From positions 1 to 27,573 of the forward strand of contig JAJAZK010000317.1 of assembly GCA_026785765.1 (NCBI GenBank): a stretch of DNA of 27,573 nucleotides, given 5' to 3'. This document shows positions 8,222 through 17,399 of this stretch, one piece after another. This DNA is from Rhodoferax sp. (lineage in GTDB: Bacteria; Pseudomonadota; Gammaproteobacteria; Burkholderiales; Burkholderiaceae_C). Both the position numbers and the translations under genes were made by a program. The notes beneath the pieces were generated by a model that searched no databases, was not told the DNA's origin, and was given only the letters and a program-made list of their open reading frames with translations. The stretch's first letter is position 1, and each line of letters starts with the position of its first letter.

Positions 8222-10930
8222 CTATGCGACCAGAGGATTGACCTTTTCCGTATCGATTCCGTAACGTTTGATCGCCTCGACGACCTTGACCACGGGCAGT
8301 GCGCCCTCCTCGCTCAAGGCTTTGAGGGAGGCCAGGACAATGTAGTGGCGATTGACTTCGAAATGCGCACGCAACTTGCCGCGAAAGTCGCTGCGGCCGA
8401 AGCCGTCGGTACCCAATACCTTGTAAACCCGGCCCTTGGGGACAAATGGCCGGATCTGTTCTGCGAAGGCTTTCATGTAATCGGTGGACGCAATCACCGG
8501 GCCCGTGCTGCCGGCCAACTGCTGGCCCACGAACGACACGCGTTCGGCGTCGCCAGGATGCAGCAGGTTGTGACGCTCGCAATCCTGCCCCTCGCGCGCC
8601 AATTCGTTGAAACTCGGGCAGCTCCACACATCAGACGCCACACCCCAGTCCGCCTGCAGCAGTTCCTGCGCCGCCAGCGCCTCGCGCAGGATGGTTCCCG
8701 AGCCAAGCAGCTGGACCCGCAGGTCGCCCGCCGCCGTGGCCGCAGAACACAGGTACATGCCCTTGATGATCTGCTCTTCGGTGCCGCTCTTCAAGCCGGG
8801 CATGGCGTAGTTCTCGTTGAGCAAGGTCAGGTAGTAATAGACGTTGTCCTGCTTTTCCACCATGCGTTTGAGCCCGTGGTGCAGGATCACTCCAACCTCG
8901 TGCGCGAAACTGGGGTCATAACTCACGCAGTTGGGAATCGTGCCGGCCAGAATGTGGCTGTGGCCATCCTCATGCTGCAAGCCTTCGCCGTTGAGTGTGG
9001 TGCGCCCGGACGTGCCGCCGAGCAGGAATCCCCTGGCCTGCATGTCCCCGGCCGCCCAGGCCAAGTCCCCGACGCGCTGGAAGCCGAACATGGAGTAGTA
9101 CACATAGAACGGCACCATGATGCGGTTGTTTGTACTGTATGACGTCGCCGCGGCAATCCAGCTACTCATGCCGCCCGCTTCGTTGATGCCTTCCTGCAGG
9201 ATCTGGCCCTGTTTGTCCTCTTTGTAGTACATGACCTGGTCCTTGTCGACTGGGGTGTACTGCTGGCCCTGCGGGTTATAGATGCCTATTTGCCGGAACA
9301 AACCCCCCATTCCGAAGGTGCGCGCTTCATCGACCAGGATCGGAACCACACGCGGGCCGAGCGCCTTGTCGCGCAACAAGGTGGTCAAAAACCGTACATA
9401 GGCCTGTGTGGTCGAAATCTCCCGCCCGGGTGGGGTCGCCTCCAGCACCGACATGAAGGTTTCCAGCGATGGGATGGTGAATTGCTCGTCGCACCTGACA
9501 CGCCGATGCGGCAGATAACCGCCCAGAGCCTTGCGCCGTTCATGCAAATAGCGCATCTCCGGTGTGTCGTCGGCCGGCTTGTAGAACGGGAGATCGGCGA
9601 TTTGGCTGTCAGGAATGGGAATATTGAAACGGTCGCGAAACGCCTTGATGTCCTCGTCGGCCAGCTTCTTGGTCTGGTGCACGTTGTTCTTGCCCTCGCC
9701 GATCTTGCCCATGCCAAAACCCTTGACAGTCTTGATCAGCAGCACAGTCGGCTGGTCCTTGTGCTTGGCGGCGGCTGCAAAAGCTGCGTAAACCTTCTGC
9801 GAGTCATGGCCGCCGCGGCGCAGCTCCCAGATATCGTTGTCGCTCATCTTGGCAACCATCTCCAGCGTACGCGGATCCTTGCCGAAAAAGTGCTTGCGTA
9901 CGTAGGCACCGTCATTGGCCTTGAAGGCCTGGTAGTCACCATCAAGCGTGTCCAGCATGATCTTGCGCAGGGCGCCATCCTTGTCGCGCGCCAGCAACGG
10001 GTCCCAATTACTGCCCCATATCAGCTTGATCACGTTCCAGCCGGAGCCGCGAAATTCACCTTCGAGCTCCTGAATGATCTTGCCGTTGCCGCGCACCGGC
10101 CCATCGAGTCGCTGCAAATTGCAGTTGATGACGAAGATCAGGTTGTCGAGTCCCTCGCGCGCTGCCAAACCAATAGCGCCCATGCTTTCCACCTCGTCCA
10201 TCTCGCCGTCACCACAAAACACCCAGACTTTGCGGTTCTCGGTGTTGCAGATGCCGCGCGCATGCAGATACTTCAGGAAACGCGCCTGATAGATCGCCAT
10301 CAACGGCCCCAAGCCCATGGACACCGTGGGGAACTGCCAGAACTCCGGCATCAGCTTCGGATGCGGGTAACTCGAAAGCCCGCGACCATCGACTTCCTGG
10401 CGGAAATTGAGCAACTGCTCCTCAGTCAGTCGCCCCTCCAGGTAGGCCCGGGCATATACACCGGGCGAGACATGCCCCTGGATGTAGACGCAGTCGCCAC
10501 CATGGGTTTCACTCTCGGCGTGCCAGAAGTGGTTGAAACCGGCGCCAAACAGATTTGCCAGTGACGCAAAGGAGCCGATATGGCCACCCAGGTCGCCGCC
10601 GTCGACCGGGTGATGGCGGTTCGCCTTGACTACCATCGCCATCGCATTCCAGCGCATGTAGGCGCGCAAACGCCCTTCAATTTCAAGGTTCCCGGGACAA
10701 CGCTCTTCCTGGTCCGGCTCCAGCGTATTGACATAGGCTGTATTGGCCGAGAACGGCATATCGATGCTGCTCTGGCGTGCGTGCTCCAGCAATTGTTCGA
10801 GCAAAAAGTGGGCGCGTTGCGGCCCCTCACTCTGGATCACAGCAGTCAGTGCATCCATCCATTCCCGAGTCTCCTGGGAGTCCTCGTCATTGGCCGAACT
10901 GCCGAACAGATTCTGGGGAACTGCTGCCAT
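8222..10930 (-). CDS. aceE: Pyruvate dehydrogenase E1, homodimeric type
   Basis: This thiamin-diphosphate-dependent subunit decarboxylates pyruvate and acetylates the E2 lipoyl groups. The product is 902 aa, the normal size for the homodimeric AceE type. The ThDP motif is visible as CGDGEMDE followed about 25 residues later by NLIFVINCN, and the active-site segment DGGDLGGHIGSFAS lies near residue 110. The whole length matches the family without gaps. The start at 10930 (MAAVPQNLFG) has an AGGAG site 6 nt upstream. The longer frame to 10972 would begin inside the predicted -10 element and is rejected. First gene of the pdh operon, with a strong-looking promoter upstream and a divergent two-component system. 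Confidence 0.97.
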   Translation of the reverse strand: MAAVPQNLFGSSANDEDSQETREWMDALTAVIQSEGPQRAHFLLEQLLEHARQSSIDMPFSANTAYVNTLEPDQEERCPGNLEIEGRLRAYMRWNAMAMVVKANRHHPVDGGDLGGHIGSFASLANLFGAGFNHFWHAESETHGGDCVYIQGHVSPGVYARAYLEGRLTEEQLLNFRQEVDGRGLSSYPHPKLMPEFWQFPTVSMGLGPLMAIYQARFLKYLHARGICNTENRKVWVFCGDGEMDEVESMGAIGLAAREGLDNLIFVINCNLQRLDGPVRGNGKIIQELEGEFRGSGWNVIKLIWGSNWDPLLARDKDGALRKIMLDTLDGDYQAFKANDGAYVRKHFFGKDPRTLEMVAKMSDNDIWELRRGGHDSQKVYAAFAAAAKHKDQPTVLLIKTVKGFGMGKIGEGKNNVHQTKKLADEDIKAFRDRFNIPIPDSQIADLPFYKPADDTPEMRYLHERRKALGGYLPHRRVRCDEQFTIPSLETFMSVLEATPPGREISTTQAYVRFLTTLLRDKALGPRVVPILVDEARTFGMGGLFRQIGIYNPQGQQYTPVDKDQVMYYKEDKQGQILQEGINEAGGMSSWIAAATSYSTNNRIMVPFYVYYSMFGFQRVGDLAWAAGDMQARGFLLGGTSGRTTLNGEGLQHEDGHSHILAGTIPNCVSYDPSFAHEVGVILHHGLKRMVEKQDNVYYYLTLLNENYAMPGLKSGTEEQIIKGMYLCSAATAAGDLRVQLLGSGTILREALAAQELLQADWGVASDVWSCPSFNELAREGQDCERHNLLHPGDAERVSFVGQQLAGSTGPVIASTDYMKAFAEQIRPFVPKGRVYKVLGTDGFGRSDFRGKLRAHFEVNRHYIVLASLKALSEEGALPVVKVVEAIKRYGIDTEKVNPLVA

Positions 10931-10971
10931 GCCTGTCTCCTGGTTGCGCGCGTGCTTGTTAATGTATGGCA

Positions 10972-11000
10972 ATTATTCCACGGTTTGTCCTATGTTTCAA
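10972..11000 (-). promoter_or_regulatory. Predicted sigma-70 promoter of aceE-aceF-lpdA
   Basis: On the minus strand TTGAAA (10995-11000) and AATAAT (10972-10977) are separated by exactly 17 bp, matching the -35 and -10 consensus at five of six positions each. Transcription would start near 10965, leaving a leader of about 35 nt with the AGGAG site. The -35 hexamer overlaps the left arm of the palindrome at 10995-11029. Confidence 0.7.
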
Positions 11001-11029
11001 ATAATGCATCGTCATTGCATATTATGAAA
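10995..11029. promoter_or_regulatory. Interrupted palindrome, likely operator between aceE and the histidine kinase
   Basis: The left arm 10995-11008 (TTTCAAATAATGCA) and the right arm 11016-11029 (TGCATATTATGAAA) are inverted copies around a 7-bp spacer, with matching outer TTTCA and inner TGCA blocks and an AT-rich middle. The site sits in an AT-rich island inside GC-rich sequence and covers the aceE -35 element, so a bound protein could repress or activate aceE. The binding protein is unknown; no PdhR-like gene is present, and the divergent response regulator is one candidate. Confidence 0.55.
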
Positions 11030-11124
11030 TATTAAGGCGGGCCGCCGCAACCGCACTGCCAGCAAAAGACCGCGCTATCCGCCATCTGGTGCTGCCTGAA
11101 AGGCATCTCCCCTACACTCGCGCC

Positions 11125-13668
11125 ATGTCAGCCCCTCACACCCTCGGCGCGCAAACCGGTTTGGCAACCGCCGAACGCGTGCGGCGCTGGTGGTGGCGCC
11201 TGAACCCCCAACGCCAGGACCGTTTTGCGGTACTGGCACCACTGGCGGCGGTGTTGTTGTTCCTCGCCGCCATCGTTGCCTCCTTTGGCTACCTGCGCCT
11301 CGAGGAAATCGACCGCGAACATGAGGCCGTGCGGCGCGATGTGGAATACACGCAGCAACGGTTGCGGCTGCGGCTGTTGGAGCGCCAGGAGCAACTGATG
11401 CGCATCGCGCGCGACATTTCCAACCAGGATCTGGAGGAGGATGAATTCCACCAACGCTCTGAAACCCTGGTCAATCAGTATCCCGAACTCGAACGGGTCA
11501 GCTGGATCGATGAGCGCCGCCGTGTCAAGGCGAGTTTTGCCATGGCCAGCCTGCAGCCCAACCAACGCCTGTCCCTGCCCGAGACTCTGAAGCAGGCGGA
11601 TACCCAGAATATCTTCAATCTGGCGCGTGAAACGCAGCAACCGGTCTACTCGCAGCGCGCGGCGTCCGCCGGCAGTGCACCATTTCTGCAGTTGCATGTT
11701 CCGCTATCAAACAGCAAGGGGCGTTTCGTCGGTATCGTGTTGGGAGAATATTCGCTCGATGCCCTGTACCGTTACGGCGTGCCCTCCGAGGTATCGGCGC
11801 GCTACGCAGTGTCCCTGCTCGACGACAAGGGTATTCGGCTGGCCGGTACAACCGTCGCCGCGCGCAATCCGGCCACCAGCCTGTTGCCCTGGGTCAACCC
11901 GATCAACGAATACGACCTGCCGGTATCCCCGGTCGGCAACGGCCTGATCCTGAAAGCCCAGGCCTATCGCACGTCGCTCGGTGTGATCGGCAGCGGCCTG
12001 TTCTGGCTGGTGGGCATGCTCAGCTTCATGACCGCATGGATGCTGATCGCCAATTGGCGCCATACACGTCGGCGCCAGCAGGCGCAACAGGCCCTGGTTT
12101 CGGAAACCAACTTTCGCCGGGCCATGGAAAACTCCATGCCCACTGGCATGCGTGCCATGGATCTGCAGGGCCGCATCACGTATGTGAATGCAGCTTTCTG
12201 CCAGATGACGGGCTGGAGCGAATCCGAACTGGTAGGCCGTACGGCTCCGTTTCCCTATTGGCCCGACACCGACCACGAAACATTGACCCACGTACTGGCC
12301 GACGAGTTGGCCGGCAAGAGCACGCCTGGCGGCGTCCAGATGCGTGTCAAGCGACCCGACAGAAGCCTGTTTGATGCGCGCCTGTATGTGTCACCGTTGA
12401 TCGACGCGCGCGGCACCCAGACCGGCTGGATGACATCGATGACCGACATCACCGAGCCAAACCGCATCCGCGAACAACTGTCGTCCTCGTTCGAGCGTTT
12501 CACCACGGTACTCGAGGCACTCGACGCCTCCATCTCCGTGGCGCCGCTTGGCAGCGACGAAATGCTGTTTGCAAACAAGCTGTACCGCCTTTGGTTCGGC
12601 GTCGAAGCCAACGGCCATCTGAAGCTGGTTGCACAGGCCGGCATGCCGAGTCAGCCCATCAACGACGAGTCGGGTGACCAGGTCGATTCGTTCGCGGGAA
12701 TGCCAACCAATGTGTTGCCCGACGCGGAGTCGGAAAATGCCGAGGTCTACGTCAGCGAACTCGGACTGTGGCTGGAAGTCCGTTCACGGTATCTCAGCTG
12801 GGTCGACGGGAGGCTGGCGCAAATGGTGATTGCGACCGACATTACTTCGCGTCGGCTGGCTGAACAGCAGGCTTCTGCCCAGGCCGAACGGGCGCAAAAC
12901 GCGAGTCGCCTGATCACCATGGGCGAGATGGCGTCGAGTGTGGCGCACGAGCTCAACCAGCCGTTGACGGCCATCAACAACTACTGCAACGGCATGGTTT
13001 CGCGTATCCGCAGTCAGCAGATCACAGAACAGGACCTTCTCGGTGCCCTGGAGAAAACGGCACGCCAGGCGCAGCGCGCGGGGCAGATCATCCAGCGTAT
13101 CCGTTCGTTCGTGAAACGCAGTGAACCCAATCGCACCTGGTCGCTGGTGTCCGACATGATTGACGAGGCGGTAGAACTGGCAGACATCGAACTGCGCCGG
13201 CGCAATGTGCGGCTCAGCCGCGACGTGCCAGCACGCGTGCCACTGTTGCTGGTGGACCCGATCCTGATCGAACAGGTTCTTATCATTCTGCTGAAGAACG
13301 CCGCTGAGGCAGTGGACACCGCGCAGCGGGCCACCTCGATGCGGCGCGCCGAACTGCGCGTGTTTCCGACGCAGGTTGAAGGCGCTGACGTGGTGGAGTT
13401 TTCGGTGCAGGATTCGGGAAATGGCCTGGCGCCGGAAGTGCTCGAGCGGCTGTACGAAGCCTTCTACTCGACCAAGATCGATGGCATGGGCATCGGTCTG
13501 AACCTTTGCCGCTCGATTGTCGAGTCCCACCAGGGTCGGATGCGGGCGGAGAACATTTACAATGGTGTCGAATTGACCGGATGCCGTTTTTCCTTCTGGC
13601 TGCCTGTCGGCGATGCCGCCAGCATCGGTACCGCACAGGCGCAAACGCAACTCAAAACCCCAGGATAG
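11125..13668 (+). CDS. Membrane-bound PAS sensor histidine kinase
   Basis: This is a sensor kinase of 847 aa counted from the ATG at 11125. Order of parts: cytoplasmic tail, membrane helix (about 34-56), a large periplasmic sensor region (about 60-284), second helix (about 286-309), two PAS-like domains (about 328-443 and 453-573), a HisKA dimerisation helix with phospho-acceptor His608 in SSVAHELNQPL, and a HATPase domain with N-box LLKNAAEAVD (Asn725), DSGNG and GMGIGL. The layout resembles DctB and FixL kinases; the ligand is unknown. A GTG at 11089 would add 12 residues. Neither start has a ribosome-binding site. The partner response regulator begins 4 nt after the stop. The gene is head-to-head with aceE, so control of pyruvate dehydrogenase or carboxylate metabolism is an inference from position. 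Confidence 0.93.
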   Translation: MSAPHTLGAQTGLATAERVRRWWWRLNPQRQDRFAVLAPLAAVLLFLAAIVASFGYLRLEEIDREHEAVRRDVEYTQQRLRLRLLERQEQLMRIARDISNQDLEEDEFHQRSETLVNQYPELERVSWIDERRRVKASFAMASLQPNQRLSLPETLKQADTQNIFNLARETQQPVYSQRAASAGSAPFLQLHVPLSNSKGRFVGIVLGEYSLDALYRYGVPSEVSARYAVSLLDDKGIRLAGTTVAARNPATSLLPWVNPINEYDLPVSPVGNGLILKAQAYRTSLGVIGSGLFWLVGMLSFMTAWMLIANWRHTRRRQQAQQALVSETNFRRAMENSMPTGMRAMDLQGRITYVNAAFCQMTGWSESELVGRTAPFPYWPDTDHETLTHVLADELAGKSTPGGVQMRVKRPDRSLFDARLYVSPLIDARGTQTGWMTSMTDITEPNRIREQLSSSFERFTTVLEALDASISVAPLGSDEMLFANKLYRLWFGVEANGHLKLVAQAGMPSQPINDESGDQVDSFAGMPTNVLPDAESENAEVYVSELGLWLEVRSRYLSWVDGRLAQMVIATDITSRRLAEQQASAQAERAQNASRLITMGEMASSVAHELNQPLTAINNYCNGMVSRIRSQQITEQDLLGALEKTARQAQRAGQIIQRIRSFVKRSEPNRTWSLVSDMIDEAVELADIELRRRNVRLSRDVPARVPLLLVDPILIEQVLIILLKNAAEAVDTAQRATSMRRAELRVFPTQVEGADVVEFSVQDSGNGLAPEVLERLYEAFYSTKIDGMGIGLNLCRSIVESHQGRMRAENIYNGVELTGCRFSFWLPVGDAASIGTAQAQTQLKTPG

Positions 13669-13672
13669 CTGC

Positions 13673-14299
13673 ATGAGTCTGATTCCAAAAAAGGGAACTG
13701 TTTACGTCGTAGACGATGACGAAGCGGTACGCGACTCCCTCCAGTGGTTGCTGGAGGGCAAAGACTACCGGGTGCGCTGCTTCGACTCGGCTGAATCGTT
13801 TCTGAGCCGCTATGACGCCCGTGAGGTGGCCTGCCTGATTGTCGATATCCGAATGGGCGGCATGACCGGCCTCGATTTGCAGAACCGGCTGCTGGAACAC
13901 CACTCGCCGCTGCCCATTGTCTTCATCACCGGCCACGGAGACGTGCCGATGGCGGTAGACACGATGAAAAAGGGAGCGATGGACTTTATCCAGAAGCCGT
14001 TCAACGAAGAGCAACTGGTCGGTCTGGTCGAACGCATGCTCGAACACGCCAAGGGTTCGTTTGCCGAGCACCAGTTGGCCGTAAACCGGGACGCGCTGTT
14101 ATCCAAGCTGACCTTGCGTGAATCGCAGGTTCTGGAACGCATTGTTGCCGGGCGGCTGAACAAGCAGATCGCGGACGACCTTGGCATCAGCATCAAGACC
14201 GTGGAAGCGCATCGCGCCAACATCATGGAAAAGCTCAACGCCAACACCGTTGCGGACCTGCTGAAAATTGCCCTTGGACAAAACGCCAGCAGGGCCTGA
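13673..14299 (+). CDS. FixJ/NarL-type response regulator
   Basis: This transcription factor should be phosphorylated by the kinase encoded just upstream. The 208-aa product has a receiver domain with acidic pocket VVDDDE (12-17), phospho-acceptor Asp58 in IVDIRMGG, Thr86 and Lys108 (QKPF), then a LuxR-type helix-turn-helix (about 145-202: LTLRESQVLERIVAGRLNKQ, then IKTVEAHRANIMEKL). The ATG at 13673 has an AGGA site 7 nt upstream and lies 4 nt after the kinase stop, so the pair is translationally coupled. A longer frame to 13613 overlaps the kinase and is rejected. FixJ and TodT are the closest architectures I recognise. Targets are unknown; the palindrome beside aceE is a candidate. Confidence 0.95.
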   Translation: MSLIPKKGTVYVVDDDEAVRDSLQWLLEGKDYRVRCFDSAESFLSRYDAREVACLIVDIRMGGMTGLDLQNRLLEHHSPLPIVFITGHGDVPMAVDTMKKGAMDFIQKPFNEEQLVGLVERMLEHAKGSFAEHQLAVNRDALLSKLTLRESQVLERIVAGRLNKQIADDLGISIKTVEAHRANIMEKLNANTVADLLKIALGQNASRA

Positions 14300-14347
14300 G
14301 CCGTTCTGGCCGACGCTCGCGCAACTCTGCAAGCGCTTTCCCGGAAT

Positions 14348-15256
14348 ATGGACTTGACCACAATGACCCAGCCAGCGGTCGCCCAGATCATTGACGGCAA
14401 TGCATTGTCACACCGACTCCGCGCTGAAATTGCCCAGCGCACGGCTGCGCTGGCATCGCGCGCGGTGCGACCAGGATTGGCCGTAATTCTGGTTGGCGAC
14501 GACCCGGCCAGCCAGGTCTATGTGCGCAACAAGGTCAAGGGTTGCCACGATGCAGGCATGGTGTCGGTGCTCGAAAAGTACGACTCCAACCTGGCGCAGG
14601 CGGCTCTGCTGGATCGCATCGAGGCCTTGAACTGCGACCCGCGTATCCATGGCATTTTGGTGCAAATGCCGCTGCCCAAACACATTGACCCGCACAAAGT
14701 CATAGAAACCATTGCAGCGAGCAAGGATGTGGACGGCTATTCGACGCTGAGTGCGGGCGAGTTGCTGACAGGAGCGCCCGGCTTCAACCCCTGCACGCCC
14801 TATGGCTGCATGAAGCTGATCGCGTCGACTGGTGTTGCGCTGCGTGGTAAACACGCGGTGGTGATCGGGCGCAGCAATACGGTGGGCAAACCGATGGCGC
14901 TGATGTTGCTGCGCGAGAACGCCACCGTCACCATCTGCCACAGCGCCACCGCGAATCTGAAATTTCACACGCTGCAAGCCGACGTCGTGGTCGCCGCCGT
15001 TGGTCGGCGCAACACGCTCACTGCCGACATGGTCAAACCTGGCGCAATCGTCATCGATGTCGGCATGAACCGCACGGACGCAGGCAAGCTGTGTGGTGAC
15101 GTGGACTTTGCCGCAGTTCAGGCGGTTGCCGGCTTCATCACGCCAGTGCCAGGCGGGGTCGGCCCAATGACGATCACCATGCTGCTGGCCAATACGCTGG
15201 AATCGGCCGAACGCATGACACGCCAGCTTGACGCAGCGCCTCATGGCCCCACCTGA
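14348..15256 (+). CDS. folD: Methylenetetrahydrofolate dehydrogenase / cyclohydrolase
   Basis: This bifunctional cytosolic enzyme interconverts 5,10-methylene-THF and 10-formyl-THF with NADP+, supplying one-carbon units. The 302-aa protein shows Tyr58 and Lys62 in the catalytic YVRNK signature, GILVQMPLP (102-110), KDVDGY (126-131), FNPCTPYG (147-154), the nucleotide-binding GRSNTVGKP (174-182) and the C-terminal TPVPGGVGPMT. Length and motifs are normal. Another ATG lies five codons in (14363); neither has a strong ribosome-binding site. It starts 48 nt after the response regulator and ends 6 nt before prlC, so it probably belongs to the same transcript as the two-component genes. Confidence 0.97.
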   Translation: MDLTTMTQPAVAQIIDGNALSHRLRAEIAQRTAALASRAVRPGLAVILVGDDPASQVYVRNKVKGCHDAGMVSVLEKYDSNLAQAALLDRIEALNCDPRIHGILVQMPLPKHIDPHKVIETIAASKDVDGYSTLSAGELLTGAPGFNPCTPYGCMKLIASTGVALRGKHAVVIGRSNTVGKPMALMLLRENATVTICHSATANLKFHTLQADVVVAAVGRRNTLTADMVKPGAIVIDVGMNRTDAGKLCGDVDFAAVQAVAGFITPVPGGVGPMTITMLLANTLESAERMTRQLDAAPHGPT

Positions 15257-15262
15257 AGCACC

Positions 15263-17386
15263 ATGCTCATAATGACTCCCTCCGTACCGACAACAACTTC
15301 TTCCAATCCCCTGCTGGGCAACAGTCCCCTGCCGTCCTTTGACCAGATCAGGCCGGAGCATGTAGAGCCGGCTGTGCGCGAACTTCTCGGGTTATGCAAC
15401 CAGGCCCTGGAAACCGCCACGGCGATGGACTTCCCGGCCAACTGGAACCACATCAGCACGGTACTGGATACCGCCACCGAGCGGCTCGGCTGCGCCTGGG
15501 GTGCGGTGAGCCATCTGAACAGCGTGTGTGACTCACCCGAATTGCGTGCGGCGTACAACACGAGCCTGCCGGTGGTGACGGAGTTCTGGACGCGACTGGG
15601 TTCGGACGAGCGCCTGTACGCGAAATACAAGGCGATTGACCCAGCGACCCTGAACGCCGAGCAAGCTCAGGCGCACAAGAACGCGATGCGTGACTTCGTC
15701 CTCGGCGGAGCGGAACTCACCGGCGCGGCGAAGGCGCGGTTTGCGGCGATCCAGGAACGCCAGGCCGAGTTGTCGCAGAAGTTCAGTGAAAACGCCCTCG
15801 ACGCAACCGACAAATTTGACCTGGTTGTCAACGCCGTGGCCATGGGCGGTGTTCCGCCCGACGTGCAGCAGGCGACGCGGGTCGCCGCGCAGGCGGCCGG
15901 TCTGGATGGGCACCGGCTTTCCTTGAAGTTGCCCTGTTATTTGCCGGTGATGCAGTTTGCCAATGACCGGGAACTGCGCCAGACCATGTACCGCGCCTAT
16001 GCGACACGGGCGTCCGACCAGGCCAGCCCGGAGCTGGCCCAGTTTGACAATTCCGCCTTGATGCGCGAAATACTGGCGCTACGCAAAGAGGAGGCGATCC
16101 TGCTTGGATTTGAGAATTTCGGTGAACTCTCAGTTGCCCCCAAGATGGCAGAGTCGCCAGCAACGGTGATCGCGTTTTTGCGCGATCTGGCGGGCCGGGC
16201 GCGTCCCTATGCCGAGCAGGACATTGCCGACCTGCGCGAATTCGCGCGGCAGCACCTGCAGTTGCCCGAACTGCAGGCTTGGGACATACCCTACGTTGGC
16301 GAAAAACTCAAGGAAAAGCGTTTTGCCTTCAGTGAACAGGAGATTAAACAGTACTTCACCTTTCCGAAAGTGCTGGATGGTCTGTTCAAGATTGCCGAAA
16401 CGCTATTCGAGGTGGTGATCACGAAAGACAACGCCGCAGTCTGGGAACCCGGTGTCAGCTTCTACCGGATTGAAAGGCCGACAGCCGACACGGAGTCTGG
16501 TGAACACCTTGCCCTGGTTGGCCAGTTTTACCTGGACCCGACGGCCCGCAGCGGCAAACGCGGCGGCGCCTGGATGGACGATGTGCGCTCGCGCTGGCTG
16601 CGCCCCGATACCGGGCACACGCAGACTCCGGTGGCACATCTGGTCTGCAACTTCGCCGGACCGGTAGCAGTCGACGGACTGGAGCGACCCGCTTTGTTAA
16701 CGCACGACGATGTCATCACCTTGTTTCACGAGTTTGGCCACGGCCTGCACCATTTGCTTACCCGGGTGAATGAGCGTCAGGTATCAGGCATCAGTGGTGT
16801 CGAATGGGACGCCGTTGAGTTGCCGAGCCAGTTCATGGAGAATTTTTGCTGGGAGTGGGACGTGCTGCGCCATATGACCTGCCACGTGCAAAGCGGTGAA
16901 AGCCTGCCGCGCGCCTTGTTCGACAAGATGTTGGCCGCGAAGAACTTCCAGAGTGGCCTTCAGACCTTGCGCCAGCTCGAGTTTTCACTGTTTGACATGC
17001 TGTTGCACACCAGTCACGATGCGCAAGATGACATTCTGGCGTTGCAAAAACAGGTTCGAGACGAGGTCGCCGTGGTGCAGCCTCCCGCGTGGAGCCGCAA
17101 TGCCCATACATTCAGTCACATCTTTGCCGGTGGTTACGCTGCCGGGTACTATAGTTACAAGTGGGCTGAGGTGCTGAGTGCCGACGCATACGCAGCTTTT
17201 GAGGAAAGTTCACTCAAGAATGGCCAGCCGGATCGCGAGACGGGTAGAAAATATCGCCAGGAGATTCTGGAGGCCGGGGGCAGTCGTCCGGCGCTCGACT
17301 CGTTCAAGGCGTTCAGAGGTCGGCCACCAGAGCTTGACGCGTTGCTGCGCCACCAGGGGATGGCCAGTAGCGCCCGCACCACATGA
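15263..17386 (+). CDS. prlC: Oligopeptidase A, M3-family zinc metallopeptidase
   Basis: This cytoplasmic peptidase degrades oligopeptides, including cleaved signal peptides in Escherichia coli. The 707-aa protein has the zinc motif LFHEFGHGLHHLL with His489, Glu490 and His493, and the third ligand Glu519 in DAVELPSQFMENF. The C-terminal FSHIFAGGYAAGYYSYKWAE block is typical of the family and carries the conserved substrate-binding tyrosines. Length is normal to slightly long. The ATG at 15263 is followed by a second ATG at 15272; either could be used. It lies 6 nt after folD and 13 nt before the glutaredoxin-like gene. Confidence 0.96.
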   Translation: MLIMTPSVPTTTSSNPLLGNSPLPSFDQIRPEHVEPAVRELLGLCNQALETATAMDFPANWNHISTVLDTATERLGCAWGAVSHLNSVCDSPELRAAYNTSLPVVTEFWTRLGSDERLYAKYKAIDPATLNAEQAQAHKNAMRDFVLGGAELTGAAKARFAAIQERQAELSQKFSENALDATDKFDLVVNAVAMGGVPPDVQQATRVAAQAAGLDGHRLSLKLPCYLPVMQFANDRELRQTMYRAYATRASDQASPELAQFDNSALMREILALRKEEAILLGFENFGELSVAPKMAESPATVIAFLRDLAGRARPYAEQDIADLREFARQHLQLPELQAWDIPYVGEKLKEKRFAFSEQEIKQYFTFPKVLDGLFKIAETLFEVVITKDNAAVWEPGVSFYRIERPTADTESGEHLALVGQFYLDPTARSGKRGGAWMDDVRSRWLRPDTGHTQTPVAHLVCNFAGPVAVDGLERPALLTHDDVITLFHEFGHGLHHLLTRVNERQVSGISGVEWDAVELPSQFMENFCWEWDVLRHMTCHVQSGESLPRALFDKMLAAKNFQSGLQTLRQLEFSLFDMLLHTSHDAQDDILALQKQVRDEVAVVQPPAWSRNAHTFSHIFAGGYAAGYYSYKWAEVLSADAYAAFEESSLKNGQPDRETGRKYRQEILEAGGSRPALDSFKAFRGRPPELDALLRHQGMASSARTT

Positions 17387-17399
17387 AGGGAGTCAACGC

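Noticed and set aside
9290..10564. 424-codon open frame antisense to aceE
   Set aside because: It lies wholly inside a full-length, well-conserved aceE; long antisense frames are common opposite GC-rich genes.
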